Positions 1-7,981 of a DNA stretch of 52,622 nt are shown piece after piece. Position numbers and translations under genes: made by a program. The stretch lies in assembly GCA_028866435.1 (NCBI GenBank), contig JAGWIC010000010.1, positions 1 to 52,622 of the forward strand, given 5' to 3'. The stretch comes from Lysobacteraceae bacterium. GTDB lineage: Bacteria > Pseudomonadota > Gammaproteobacteria > Xanthomonadales > Rhodanobacteraceae. The notes beneath the pieces are model-generated. The model was given only the letters and a program-made list of their open reading frames with translations. It ran no database searches and was not told the origin of the DNA. Within the stretch, counting starts at the first letter, position 1. Every line of letters begins with the position of its first letter.

Positions 1-233
1 AGCAGCTGCGGCGGCTCGCCTTTGCCGTTGTGCGCCGGGCCGAAGCTGTCGATCTGCGGCACGAACAGCCGGTTCGATTTCCACGGGATCGGATCGGCCG
101 CGGCGGCGCGGAACACCGCGAAGGTGACCATGCAGCTGGCCACGCCCACACCCATCAGTACGACCACCAGGGCGGTCAGTGCCTTGCTGCGCCGGCAGCT
201 GCGCCAGGCCAGATCGAGGTAGTAGCGGATCAT
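1..233 (-). CDS. ABC transporter permease (MacB/FtsX type), N-terminal part only
   Basis: The reading frame opens with ATG at 233 and runs off the left edge, so only about 77 residues are visible. It begins MIRYYLDLAWRSCRR, followed by a hydrophobic segment at about residues 18-40 (ALTALVVVLMGVGVA) and then a periplasmic-looking stretch with RLFVPQIDSFGP. This layout, a short cytoplasmic start, one membrane anchor and a periplasmic domain, is typical of MacB-like ABC permeases. The start lies 38 bases after the stop of the hybrid kinase gene on the same strand, so the two may be co-transcribed. The substrate cannot be inferred. Confidence 0.7.
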   Translation of the reverse strand, partial: MIRYYLDLAWRSCRRSKALTALVVVLMGVGVASCMVTFAVFRAAAADPIPWKSNRLFVPQIDSFGPAHNGKGEPPQL

Positions 234-270
234 CCGCGGACGATGACCTGGCGGGCCCACGGCGCGCGCA

Positions 271-1830
271 TCAGCGGTCGCCGCCGGAGCGGAGCGCCTT
301 GCGCACGGTCCGCAGCAGCGCCAGGGTGGTCACCGGCTTGTCGAGCAGGCTGAGCCGTTCCAGCGGCGGCAGCTCGCGCAAATCGGGCGGCGCGTCGGCG
401 CGTGCCAGCAGGACGACGGCACCCCGGTAGCCCTGCTCGACCAGCGCCGCCAAGGTACGCGCACCGGTGAACAGGTTCATGTCCGCGTCCATCAGCACCA
501 GATCCGGCAGGCCGCCCGCCTCGATCCACTGCAACGCCGCGGTACCGCTCTGGCTGGCATGCGCCTGGTAGCCGTAGGCACTGAGCGTATCGGCAAGCAT
601 CGACAGCTGGCCGGCCTCCTCCACCACCACCAGCACGTGCTCGGCCGCCCCCTCCAGGTCGTCGAGGCTGTCGAGCTGCATGGCCTCGGCCATCACCGCT
701 TCCAGCGGAATGTACAGGTCGAAGCGGGTACCGCGACCCGGTGCGCTGTCCACCCGCATCACCCCGCCGTGACTGGCCACGATGCGCTGGCATGAAAGCA
801 GGCCCAGCCCGGTACCGTTCTCCTTGGTGGTGAAGAACGGCTCGAACAACCGCTGCTGCACCGCCGGCTCGATGCCGGGGCCATCGTCGATCACGCTGAT
901 GCACAGATAGCGTCCCTGGCGCGGCGATTCCTCCGCCAGGAAGAAATCCTCGTCGAGTTCGACCTGCGCGGTCTGGATGCACAATGTCCCGCCATCCGGC
1001 ATGGCCTGGATCGCGTTGAGGCACAGGTTGAGCAGGCACTGCTGCAACTCGGTGTGATTGCCCTCGAACGCCAGGTCGGGATCGCCGATGCGCAGCTCCA
1101 TCGTCACCGAGCGCGGCACGCTGCCCTGCATCAGCAGGTCGAACGCGCTGATCAAGGCACCCACACGCACCTGCTCGGCACGCCGTGCGCCGCGCGCAAA
1201 CGAAAGCATCGAGTGCACCATCTCCAGGCCGCGCTTGCCGCAGTCGCGCACCAGCTTGCCCAGCCGCGCCAGGCGCGGATCGTCCTGGTAGTCCTGCAGG
1301 CTGTCGCCGGCCAGCAGCAGCGGTTGCAGCAGGTTGCGCAAGTCGTGGCTGAGCCCGCCGGCCAGCATGGCCAGGCTTTCGAAGCGCTGGGCGCGAATCA
1401 ACTCCGTCTCCGAACGCCGATTGGCCCGGCTGGCCTCGGCCTCGACCAGTGCGCGACGCACCGCGCTGGCCAGCCGGGCCGGGTTCTGTTTCAGGATGTA
1501 GTCGGTGGCGCCCCTGCGCAGCGCCTCGATCGCCGCCTCCTCGCCCAGCGCGGCGGAAACGAAGATGAAGGGCAGATGCTCGTCGCGCTCGCGCAGCAGC
1601 TCCAGCGCGCGATGGCCGGAAAAGCCCGGCATGCTCAGGTCGGACAACACGATATCCGGGCCGAACGCGTCCAGCGCGGCGACATAGCGCGCCTCGTCAT
1701 CGACCAGGCGCACCTCGCAGGTGATGCCGTCGGCAGCCAGCTCGGCCAGGATCAACTCGGCATCGAGTGCGTCGTCCTCGACCTGCAGCACACGAATGGT
1801 CGGCAATGTTCGTTGCTGCCGATGTGGCAT
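271..1830 (-). CDS. hybrid histidine kinase: REC - kinase - REC, soluble
   Basis: A 519-residue protein with no membrane segment. An N-terminal receiver domain (residues about 11-130) has the acidic pair D19/D20, phospho-acceptor D64 in VLSDLSMPG and lysine K114. A kinase core follows, with the phospho-accepting H162 in LSHDLRN, N272 in LNLCLNAIQAM, the G1 box IDDGPGIEP and G2 box ENGTGLGL. A second receiver (about 398-515) keeps D448 and K498 but has lost the usual acidic pair (VVVEE) and the conserved Thr/Ser (LLARA). ATG at 1830 is preceded by a good ribosome binding site (GGGGGGAG). It is the last signalling gene of a three-gene set and probably relays phosphate from the upstream kinase or regulator. 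Its target is unknown. Confidence 0.85.
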   Translation of the reverse strand: MPHRQQRTLPTIRVLQVEDDALDAELILAELAADGITCEVRLVDDEARYVAALDAFGPDIVLSDLSMPGFSGHRALELLRERDEHLPFIFVSAALGEEAAIEALRRGATDYILKQNPARLASAVRRALVEAEASRANRRSETELIRAQRFESLAMLAGGLSHDLRNLLQPLLLAGDSLQDYQDDPRLARLGKLVRDCGKRGLEMVHSMLSFARGARRAEQVRVGALISAFDLLMQGSVPRSVTMELRIGDPDLAFEGNHTELQQCLLNLCLNAIQAMPDGGTLCIQTAQVELDEDFFLAEESPRQGRYLCISVIDDGPGIEPAVQQRLFEPFFTTKENGTGLGLLSCQRIVASHGGVMRVDSAPGRGTRFDLYIPLEAVMAEAMQLDSLDDLEGAAEHVLVVVEEAGQLSMLADTLSAYGYQAHASQSGTAALQWIEAGGLPDLVLMDADMNLFTGARTLAALVEQGYRGAVVLLARADAPPDLRELPPLERLSLLDKPVTTLALLRTVRKALRSGGDR

Positions 1831-1914
1831 GTCTCCCCCCAGACTCCCCGCTCATGGACCCGCCCTGCCGTGGCCGCCGTCGTGCCGCGCAGGCCTGCAA
1901 ACCCCTCGCCCGGA

Positions 1915-2361
1915 TCAGCCCTGCTCCGGCGCCTCGTTGAGCACCGCCCAGAACTGGCCCAGTGTACGCACTGCGTTGAAAAACTGATCGGCATCGACCG
2001 GCTTGATCACATAGGCGTTGGCGCCGAGGTCCCAGCTGCGCGCCAGGTCGACATCCTCGCGCGACGAGGACAGGATCACCACCGGCACCCGCCGCAGGCG
2101 TTCGTCCTGGCGCATCCGGGTCAGCACGTCCAGCCCGTTCATGCGCGGCATCTTGATGTCCAGCAGCACCACCGCCGGGTTGCCCGGCGCGCGCGCGGCC
2201 CAGCTGCCGCGGGCATACAGGTAATCCAGGCATTCCACGCCGTCCTCCACGTGCACCACCGGATTGGCCAGATGGGCGGCGGCCAGCGCGTCCCTGGCCA
2301 TCTCGGCATCGGCCAGGCTGTCCTCCACCAGCAGGATGGTGCGCAGCTCTTTCTTGTTCAT
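1915..2361 (-). CDS. single-domain response regulator, Rcp1-like
   Basis: A 148-residue stand-alone receiver domain with no output domain. Acidic residues ED lie at 14-15 (LLVEDS), phospho-acceptor D68 is in VVLLDIKMPRMNG, the conserved serine is in VVILSSS, and K120 is in YVIKPV. The length and the LDIKMPRMNG core match the Rcp1 class of regulators that partner phytochrome-type kinases. It starts 9 bases after the stop of the CHASE3 kinase gene, which makes that kinase its likely partner (inference). With no DNA-binding domain it probably acts by protein contact or phosphorelay. Confidence 0.88.
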   Translation of the reverse strand: MNKKELRTILLVEDSLADAEMARDALAAAHLANPVVHVEDGVECLDYLYARGSWAARAPGNPAVVLLDIKMPRMNGLDVLTRMRQDERLRRVPVVILSSSREDVDLARSWDLGANAYVIKPVDADQFFNAVRTLGQFWAVLNEAPEQG

Positions 2362-2370
2362 GCTCGACTC

Positions 2371-4218
2371 TCAGCTACGCGCGCCGGCGGTGTCGGTCGC
2401 CGGCAGCGAAAAATGGAAACGGGCCCCCTTGCCCGGCTCGGCCTCGGCCCAGACGCGGCCGCCATGGCGCGCCACGATGCGCCGCACATTGGCCAGCCCG
2501 ATGCCGTTGCCGGGAAACTCCGAGGCGCGGTGCAAGCGCTGGAACACGCCGAACAACTTGTCCGCGTACTGCATGTCGAAGCCGGCACCGTTGTCGGCCA
2601 CGGTGAACTCGTACTCGCCCTGCGGACCCTGGCCCACGCTCACCTCGATGCGCGCCACCGCGCACTGCCCGGTGTACTTGACCGCATTGCCCAGCAGGTT
2701 CTGCCACACCGTGCGCAGCATGTTGGCGTCGCCGATCACCATCGGCAGCACGGCGACCTCCCACACGATGCGGCGGCCCTCCTGGCCGGATTCGGCCAGC
2801 GCCCTGGCCTCCTCCACCACCGACTGCAGGTCCACCGCCTGCAGGCGCAGCGGGCCACGGCCCAGCCGCGAGAAGACCAGCAGGTCGTCGATCAGCAAGG
2901 CCATGCGCTGGGCCGAGCTGCCGATGATTTCGATGTAGTGCGCGGCCTGCTCATCGACCCGCGGGCCCAGGTGCTGCTCCAGCTTGCGCACGAAGCCGGC
3001 CACGTGGCGCAGCGGCGCGCGCAGGTCGTGCGATACCGAATAGCTGAACGCCTCCAGCTCGCGGTTGATGTCGGAGATCTGCGCGACCTTGCCCTCCAGC
3101 TGGCGATTGAGCTCCTTCACCTGCTGCTCGGCCAAGGCGCGCACGGTGACGTCGTTGACGGTCAACAGCAGGGTCGGCTCGTCGGTATCCTGCTGCTGCA
3201 GCCGGCGCGCATTGATCACCACGTGCCGCTGCAGGCCGCCGTCCGCGGGCTGCACGGCGTCGTAATCCCACAGTTCGCGGTCGCGCAGCAGGACATCCTT
3301 CAGCCGCTGCAGCAGCAAGGGGTCGCTCCAGGCGCCGTCACCGATCGCGGCCAGCGGCAATGACTTTTCCAGCAGGTCGCCGCCGTACAACTCGCTGAAG
3401 GCGTTGTTCACCAGCAGGCTGTTCAAGTTGGCATCGAACAGCGCGATCGGCTCGCGTACCGCCTGGAAAATCAGCCGCGAACGCCGCACCGCGCGATCCT
3501 CGCGGGTTTCGGCCAGCTGCCGCTGGCCGATCTGCCGTTCGGAAGTCACCACGATGATGGCCAGCAGCAGCAGCTGCGCCAGCGCGGTCACCGTCAGCAC
3601 GACACGGGCGTTGAACAGCTGCCGCCGGGCGGCCGCCTGCCGCGCCGAGAGCAGGGCGTTCTCGTTCTCCACCAGCTTTTGGATCTGTGGATCGATCGGG
3701 AACAGGTCCTCGGCGTCGCGCAACGATTGCCGCGCGCCGGCGACATTGCCTCGCTGCACGCGCGACAGCGCCTGGTTCATCAGGGTCAGGCGGCCGGCGA
3801 CGCTGCTTTCGAGCGAGCCGATCAGGGCCTGCTGATCCGGGTTGTCGCGGGTCAGCAGGCGCAGCTGCCGCAACAGCGTCGGCACGGCATGGGCGGCGCG
3901 CAGCGACCGTGCGCGGGTGGCAGCGTCCTGGTCGCCGGCAAACATCCGGTAACTGGCCGCCTCGCTGTCATGCACGATATAGGCGATTTCGTAGGTCCTG
4001 GCCTCGATCACGCTGGAACGGTTCAACCAGGTGTTGGTGCGCTGTGAATCGGCGGCGGTGACGCGGGTGACCAGATAAGGCAAGCCCACGATGATGAACA
4101 TGGCCAGCAGCAGGCCGGCCGTGCGCCAGCGCAGGACGCCCCGGCTTCTCCAGCGGTTGGTGGCGGTCGTCAAGCGCATGGGGGACATCCCGGCATCTGC
4201 TGTTTCGCCTCTGGTCAT
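2371..4218 (-). CDS. membrane histidine kinase with CHASE3-like sensor and PAS domain
   Basis: About 615 residues from ATG 4218. Two hydrophobic segments, at about 33-53 and 203-224, bracket a helical periplasmic region of CHASE3 type. A PAS-like region follows (about 245-360), then a short coiled coil, and a HisKA domain of the phytochrome kinase class with H397 in SYSVSHDLRAPLRH. The ATPase domain has N511 (QNLLGNAVKYTG), the G1 box VADNGAGFD and G2 box GNGIGLANV. The start is uncertain: a GTG at 4245 and ATGs at 4188 and 4179 are in frame, and none has a strong ribosome binding site. The gene lies 51 bases downstream of the mannosidase gene on the same strand, so read-through is possible. 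The ligand is unknown. Confidence 0.85.
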   Translation of the reverse strand: MTRGETADAGMSPMRLTTATNRWRSRGVLRWRTAGLLLAMFIIVGLPYLVTRVTAADSQRTNTWLNRSSVIEARTYEIAYIVHDSEAASYRMFAGDQDAATRARSLRAAHAVPTLLRQLRLLTRDNPDQQALIGSLESSVAGRLTLMNQALSRVQRGNVAGARQSLRDAEDLFPIDPQIQKLVENENALLSARQAAARRQLFNARVVLTVTALAQLLLLAIIVVTSERQIGQRQLAETREDRAVRRSRLIFQAVREPIALFDANLNSLLVNNAFSELYGGDLLEKSLPLAAIGDGAWSDPLLLQRLKDVLLRDRELWDYDAVQPADGGLQRHVVINARRLQQQDTDEPTLLLTVNDVTVRALAEQQVKELNRQLEGKVAQISDINRELEAFSYSVSHDLRAPLRHVAGFVRKLEQHLGPRVDEQAAHYIEIIGSSAQRMALLIDDLLVFSRLGRGPLRLQAVDLQSVVEEARALAESGQEGRRIVWEVAVLPMVIGDANMLRTVWQNLLGNAVKYTGQCAVARIEVSVGQGPQGEYEFTVADNGAGFDMQYADKLFGVFQRLHRASEFPGNGIGLANVRRIVARHGGRVWAEAEPGKGARFHFSLPATDTAGARS

Positions 4219-4269
4219 CGCCTTGCCCGCGCCCGCCGCCTGCACGCCCGCCCCACCCGATCCGTCCGG

Positions 4270-6561
4270 CTAATGCGGACCCCACGCCGGATTCGGCGTG
4301 GCCTGCATGCTGAAGTGCAGCTCGCCACCGGCGAGGATCTGGGCATGGTGCAGGAACGGCGCGGGCAGCGCCTTGCCATCGAGCGTCACCGCGCCGACGT
4401 AGGGGTGAGCATCATCCATCGGCGATGCGCTGATTGTGAAGAGGTGCCCGTTCGGCAGGTGGATCGCCGCCCGCGCCACGAACGGCCGGCCGACCGCGTA
4501 CACGTCGCTGGCCGGCGTGACCGGGTAGAAGCCCAGCGCGGTGAAGATGTACCAGGCCGACATCTGGCCCAGGTCGTCGTTGCCCGCCAGGCCGTCCGGG
4601 CCGTCGTGGTACTGGCTGTCCATGATCTGCTTCAGGCGCTGCTGGGTCTTCCACGCCGCGCCGGCGTAGTCGTACAGGTAGGCGATGTGGTGGCTGGGTT
4701 CGTTGCCGTGCGCGTACCAGCCGATCAGGCCGGTGATGTCCTCCACGTTCTTGAACTGCGCCGGGTCGACCTTGGCGTCGAACAGCTGGTCGAGCTTGGC
4801 GACGAACCTGGTATCGCCGCCCATGGCGCGAATCAGCCCGGGCACGTCCTGCGGCACGTACCAGGAGTACTGCCAGGCGTTGGCCTCGGTGTAGTCGCTG
4901 CCGTATGCGGCCGAGGCCGGATCGAACGGCGTGCGGAACTGGCCGTTGCTCAGCCTGGCGCGCATGAAGCCGGTCTTCGGATCCCACACGTTGCGCCAGT
5001 TGCCGGAGCGCCGCTGGAACCTCGCCGCGACGTCGCGCTGGCCCAGCGCCCTGGCCATCTGCGCGATGGTCCAGTCGTCGTAGGCGTATTCCTGGGTCTT
5101 CGAGCCGCCCTCGGTCTCCTTGTCGATCGGCACGTAGCCGAGCTTCATGTAGTCGGCCAGGTCGCCGTAGGGGCCGTAGCTGGCGGTGGCCACCATCGCC
5201 TTCAACGCCTGCCCGGCATCGAAACCGCGCACGCCCTTGATGTAGGCGTCGGCGATCACCGCCACCGCGTGGTAGCCGGTCATGCACCAGGTTTCCAGCC
5301 CCTGGTAGGACCACACCGGCAGCATGCCGAACGGGCTGTCCTGCTGCGCGGCGATCAGCGAGCGGATGAACTGCGTGCTGAGGTCGGGGCGCAGCAGCAC
5401 CATCAGCGGCTCCTCGGCGCGGTAGACGTCCCACATCGACCAGCTGGAATAGAAGTCGAAACCCTTCGCCCGGTGCACGGCGTGATCCGGGCCGCGGTAC
5501 TCGCCATTCACATCCATGCTCAGCGTGGGCGCCAGCATCGTGTGATAGAGCGCGGTATAGAACATCGTGCGCGCCGCCTGCGGGCCGTCGACGTCGACCA
5601 CCGCCAGCGCCTTGTTCCAGTCCGCCCGCGCCTGCGCGCGGCGGGCGTCGAAGTCCCAGCCCTTGCCATCCTGATCCAGATTGGCCAGCGCGTTGGCCTC
5701 GCTGACCGATGAAATCGCCACCTTCACTTCCAGCGGCTTGCTCAGCCGGCCGAAATCGAACACGCCGACCAGGGCGCGGCCATTCTGCGCGTCGGCATCC
5801 TCGGCCCGGTTGCCCGGCCCGCTGAAGCCCTTGTAGACCAGGCCGGTCTCGCGGTTGTACAGCTCGCGCGAAGTCATCGGCTGCGAAAAGCGCATGGCGA
5901 AGCACAGCACGCGCCCCGGCGCCCAGCCACGGGTCTGCCGGCAACCGGTCACCGCGCCATCGGGTCGCACGCGCAGGCTCGCCCACAGCACCTTGCCGGG
6001 GTAGTCGTAGATGCTGGGGCGCAGGTCGAGCAGCACATGCGCCGGCTGGCTGGCCGGGAACGTGTAGCGATGCCAGCCCACCCGCCGCCCGGCGGTGAGT
6101 TCGGCGCGCACGCCGTAGTCGCTGAGCGTCACCGCGTAGTAGCCCGCCTGCACCACTTCGCTGGCATGCGAGTAGCGCGAGCGGTAGCCGCTGCCCGGCT
6201 TCTGCGGGTCGCCCGGATCGAGCCGCACCGCCCCGCTGATCGGCATCACCAGCACGTCGCCCAGGTCCGAATGGCCGGAACCGGAGAAGTGGGTGTGCGA
6301 GAAACCCATGATCGTCGGGTCGCCGTACTGGTAGCCGGCAGCCCACTTGTAGGCATGCTTGAAATCGGGCATCGCCGTGTCCGGCGACAGCTGGATCATG
6401 CCGAACGGCACCGTCGCGCCGGGAAAGGTGTGGCCGTCGCCACCGGTGCCGATGCGCGGATCGACCTCGTCGGCATGGTGCGAGGCCGCCACGGCCAGGC
6501 CGGGCAACAGCGACAGCGCCAGCACGAGCGGCAGCCAGGAACGGAACAACGGATGCGCCAT
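4270..6561 (-). CDS. secreted GH92 alpha-1,2-mannosidase
   Basis: A 763-residue protein of the GH92 exo-alpha-mannosidase family, calcium-dependent inverting enzymes that remove mannose from glycans. The start is ATG 6561, because GGAGGGGA precedes it and a signal peptide follows (MAHPLFRSWLPLVLALSLLPGLAVA). The mature protein opens with VDPRIGTGGDGHTFPGA, a family hallmark. SKTQEYAYDDW contains the expected general acid (E491), and GNDDLGQMSAWYIF contains the expected base aspartates (about 662-663). HGNEPSHHIAYLYDYAG is also typical. It is divergent from a LacI regulator, a sugar symporter, a kinase and an AGE isomerase. A LacI-like operator 38 bases upstream suggests mannose control. The exact linkage specificity is not readable from the sequence. 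Confidence 0.93.
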   Translation of the reverse strand: MAHPLFRSWLPLVLALSLLPGLAVAASHHADEVDPRIGTGGDGHTFPGATVPFGMIQLSPDTAMPDFKHAYKWAAGYQYGDPTIMGFSHTHFSGSGHSDLGDVLVMPISGAVRLDPGDPQKPGSGYRSRYSHASEVVQAGYYAVTLSDYGVRAELTAGRRVGWHRYTFPASQPAHVLLDLRPSIYDYPGKVLWASLRVRPDGAVTGCRQTRGWAPGRVLCFAMRFSQPMTSRELYNRETGLVYKGFSGPGNRAEDADAQNGRALVGVFDFGRLSKPLEVKVAISSVSEANALANLDQDGKGWDFDARRAQARADWNKALAVVDVDGPQAARTMFYTALYHTMLAPTLSMDVNGEYRGPDHAVHRAKGFDFYSSWSMWDVYRAEEPLMVLLRPDLSTQFIRSLIAAQQDSPFGMLPVWSYQGLETWCMTGYHAVAVIADAYIKGVRGFDAGQALKAMVATASYGPYGDLADYMKLGYVPIDKETEGGSKTQEYAYDDWTIAQMARALGQRDVAARFQRRSGNWRNVWDPKTGFMRARLSNGQFRTPFDPASAAYGSDYTEANAWQYSWYVPQDVPGLIRAMGGDTRFVAKLDQLFDAKVDPAQFKNVEDITGLIGWYAHGNEPSHHIAYLYDYAGAAWKTQQRLKQIMDSQYHDGPDGLAGNDDLGQMSAWYIFTALGFYPVTPASDVYAVGRPFVARAAIHLPNGHLFTISASPMDDAHPYVGAVTLDGKALPAPFLHHAQILAGGELHFSMQATPNPAWGPH

Positions 6562-6598
6562 GAGTTTCCCCTCCGAGTGGTGACCCGGAAACACGTGG

Positions 6599-6614
6599 TT
6601 TAGATCGGTTCAAA
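6599..6614. promoter_or_regulatory. candidate LacI-family operator, mannosidase side
   Basis: TTTAGATCGGTTCAAA lies 38 bases upstream of the mannosidase start. It shares TTTAGATCG and the following TTC-AA with the site at 6871-6886, with one base extra between the half sites. Its own dyad is imperfect (5 of 8 positions), so support comes mainly from its likeness to the second site and its position. Confidence 0.5.
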
Positions 6615-6870
6615 TTCGAAGTTAACACCTCCGCGAAAGCAGTACACGTTGCGCCGCGGAAACGGCTCGCCGGCTTGCCGCCGTCGGCGCGAAACCACCT
6701 TGCACACCGGGCTTCGGCCGACCGGAACCCGACCCGCGATGGAGTCCGGGGACAGACCTGGCCCGCTGCATGCTTCCATCGACCCGGTCACGGCGGCCTT
6801 CGCCGCCGGATCGGCGCCGGTCGCGCCGCCATAGGGCGACAGGCCGACGCGGCGGTCGATTTCGGCTACA

Positions 6871-6886
6871 TTTAGATCGTTCCAAT
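6871..6886. promoter_or_regulatory. candidate LacI-family operator, regulator side
   Basis: TTTAGATCGTTCCAAT is an imperfect palindrome around a central CG (12 of 16 positions symmetric, pattern TT-GA-CG-TC-AA), the usual form of a LacI-family operator. It ends 16 bases before the start codon of the LacI-type regulator, a position suited to autorepression of the regulator-transporter-kinase-isomerase operon. Confidence 0.6.
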
Positions 6887-6902
6887 CAGCGGATAGTCGG
6901 CC

Positions 6903-7961
6903 ATGGCCACGGACAACACCCACCCTGTCCATCGCAAGATCACGCTCAACGACATCGCCCGGGAATGCGCTGTCTCGCGCGCCACGGTCTCGCTGGTGCT
7001 GCGTGGCAGCCCCCTGGTGAACACCCGCACCCGCGCCCGCGTCGAGGAGGAACTGCGTCGACAGGGCTACGTCTACAACCGCGCCGCCGCCAACCTGCGC
7101 CGGCGCACTTCGTCCAGCATCGCGCTGGTCCTGAACGACCTGGCCAATCCATTTTTTGCCGAGTTCGCCGCCGGCGTCGACGCTGCCGTGGGCGATGCCG
7201 GTTTCGTCACCCTGCTCGGCTGCACCAGCGAATCCCCGGCGCGCGAGCAGGCGGTGCTGGGCTCGCTGATCGAGCATGGGCCGGCCGGTATCATCCTGTC
7301 GCCGGCCGAGCACAGCGGCGCGGAACACGTGCTGGCCGCGCTGGGGGCCCGGATGCCGCTGCTGCTGTTCAACCGCGAACTCGGTGGCGACCTGCCCGAA
7401 TACGCGCACTGGGATCTGCTGATGCTGGACAACCAGCGTGGTGCGCGGCTGGCCACCGAGCACCTGATCGCGCAGGGGCACCGGCGCATCGCCTTCTTCG
7501 GCGGCCATGGCGATTCCAGCTCCTGTCGCCAGCGCCATGCCGGTTACGTCGAAGCGATGCAGGCCGCCGGCCTGCCGATCGAGCCGCGCTGGCGGGTGGA
7601 ATGTGCGCCGACCCGACTCGATGCCGCCAGCCGGACGGCCGCGCTGTTCGCCACCGCGCCGGTGCCGACCGCGGCGGTCTGCTACAACGACGCGGTGGCG
7701 CTGGGCCTGATGCTGGGCCTGTACCAGCGCGGCGTGCAGCCGGGACGCGACTTCGCCATCACCGGTTTCGACGACATCGCCGAGGCCGCCGTCAGCATGC
7801 CGTCGCTGACCACCCTCAGCACCACGCCGCGGGAACGCGGCCGGCAAGCCGCCGAACTCCTGCTGCAACGCCTGCGCGAGCCGGCCGCCAGCAGCCACCG
7901 CAGCATCGCGCCCGTCAAACTGATGGTGCGCGACAGCAGCTGTCCACCGCCCACCGCCTGA
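6903..7961 (+). CDS. LacI-family transcriptional regulator of the mannose cassette
   Basis: A 352-residue LacI/GalR-family protein. The N-terminal helix-turn-helix reads ITLNDIARECAVSRATVSLVLRG (about 13-35) and is followed by the hinge helix region YNRAAANLRRRTS. The rest is a periplasmic-binding-protein-like sugar sensor domain, with NDLANPFFAEFAAGVD and the typical ITGFDDIAEAA near the end. It is the first gene of a plus-strand operon with a sugar symporter, a sugar kinase and an AGE isomerase, and is divergent from the alpha-mannosidase. It probably represses both arms through the two TTTAGATCG sites and is released by mannose or a derivative (inference). Confidence 0.93.
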   Translation: MATDNTHPVHRKITLNDIARECAVSRATVSLVLRGSPLVNTRTRARVEEELRRQGYVYNRAAANLRRRTSSSIALVLNDLANPFFAEFAAGVDAAVGDAGFVTLLGCTSESPAREQAVLGSLIEHGPAGIILSPAEHSGAEHVLAALGARMPLLLFNRELGGDLPEYAHWDLLMLDNQRGARLATEHLIAQGHRRIAFFGGHGDSSSCRQRHAGYVEAMQAAGLPIEPRWRVECAPTRLDAASRTAALFATAPVPTAAVCYNDAVALGLMLGLYQRGVQPGRDFAITGFDDIAEAAVSMPSLTTLSTTPRERGRQAAELLLQRLREPAASSHRSIAPVKLMVRDSSCPPPTA

Positions 7962-7981
7962 TCCATTCCCGAGGAATCCGC

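Larger units (their letters stand above)
6562..6902. other. divergent intergenic control region, mannosidase / lacI-type gene
   Basis: A 341-base non-coding stretch between two divergent genes. It contains two related LacI-type operator sequences, one close to each start codon, and no convincing gene. Promoters for both directions must lie here, but I cannot place clear -35/-10 boxes. Confidence 0.7.

Noticed and set aside
1054-3363. 769-codon open frame on the plus strand across the kinase genes
   Set aside because: Antisense shadow of three signalling genes with intact motifs.
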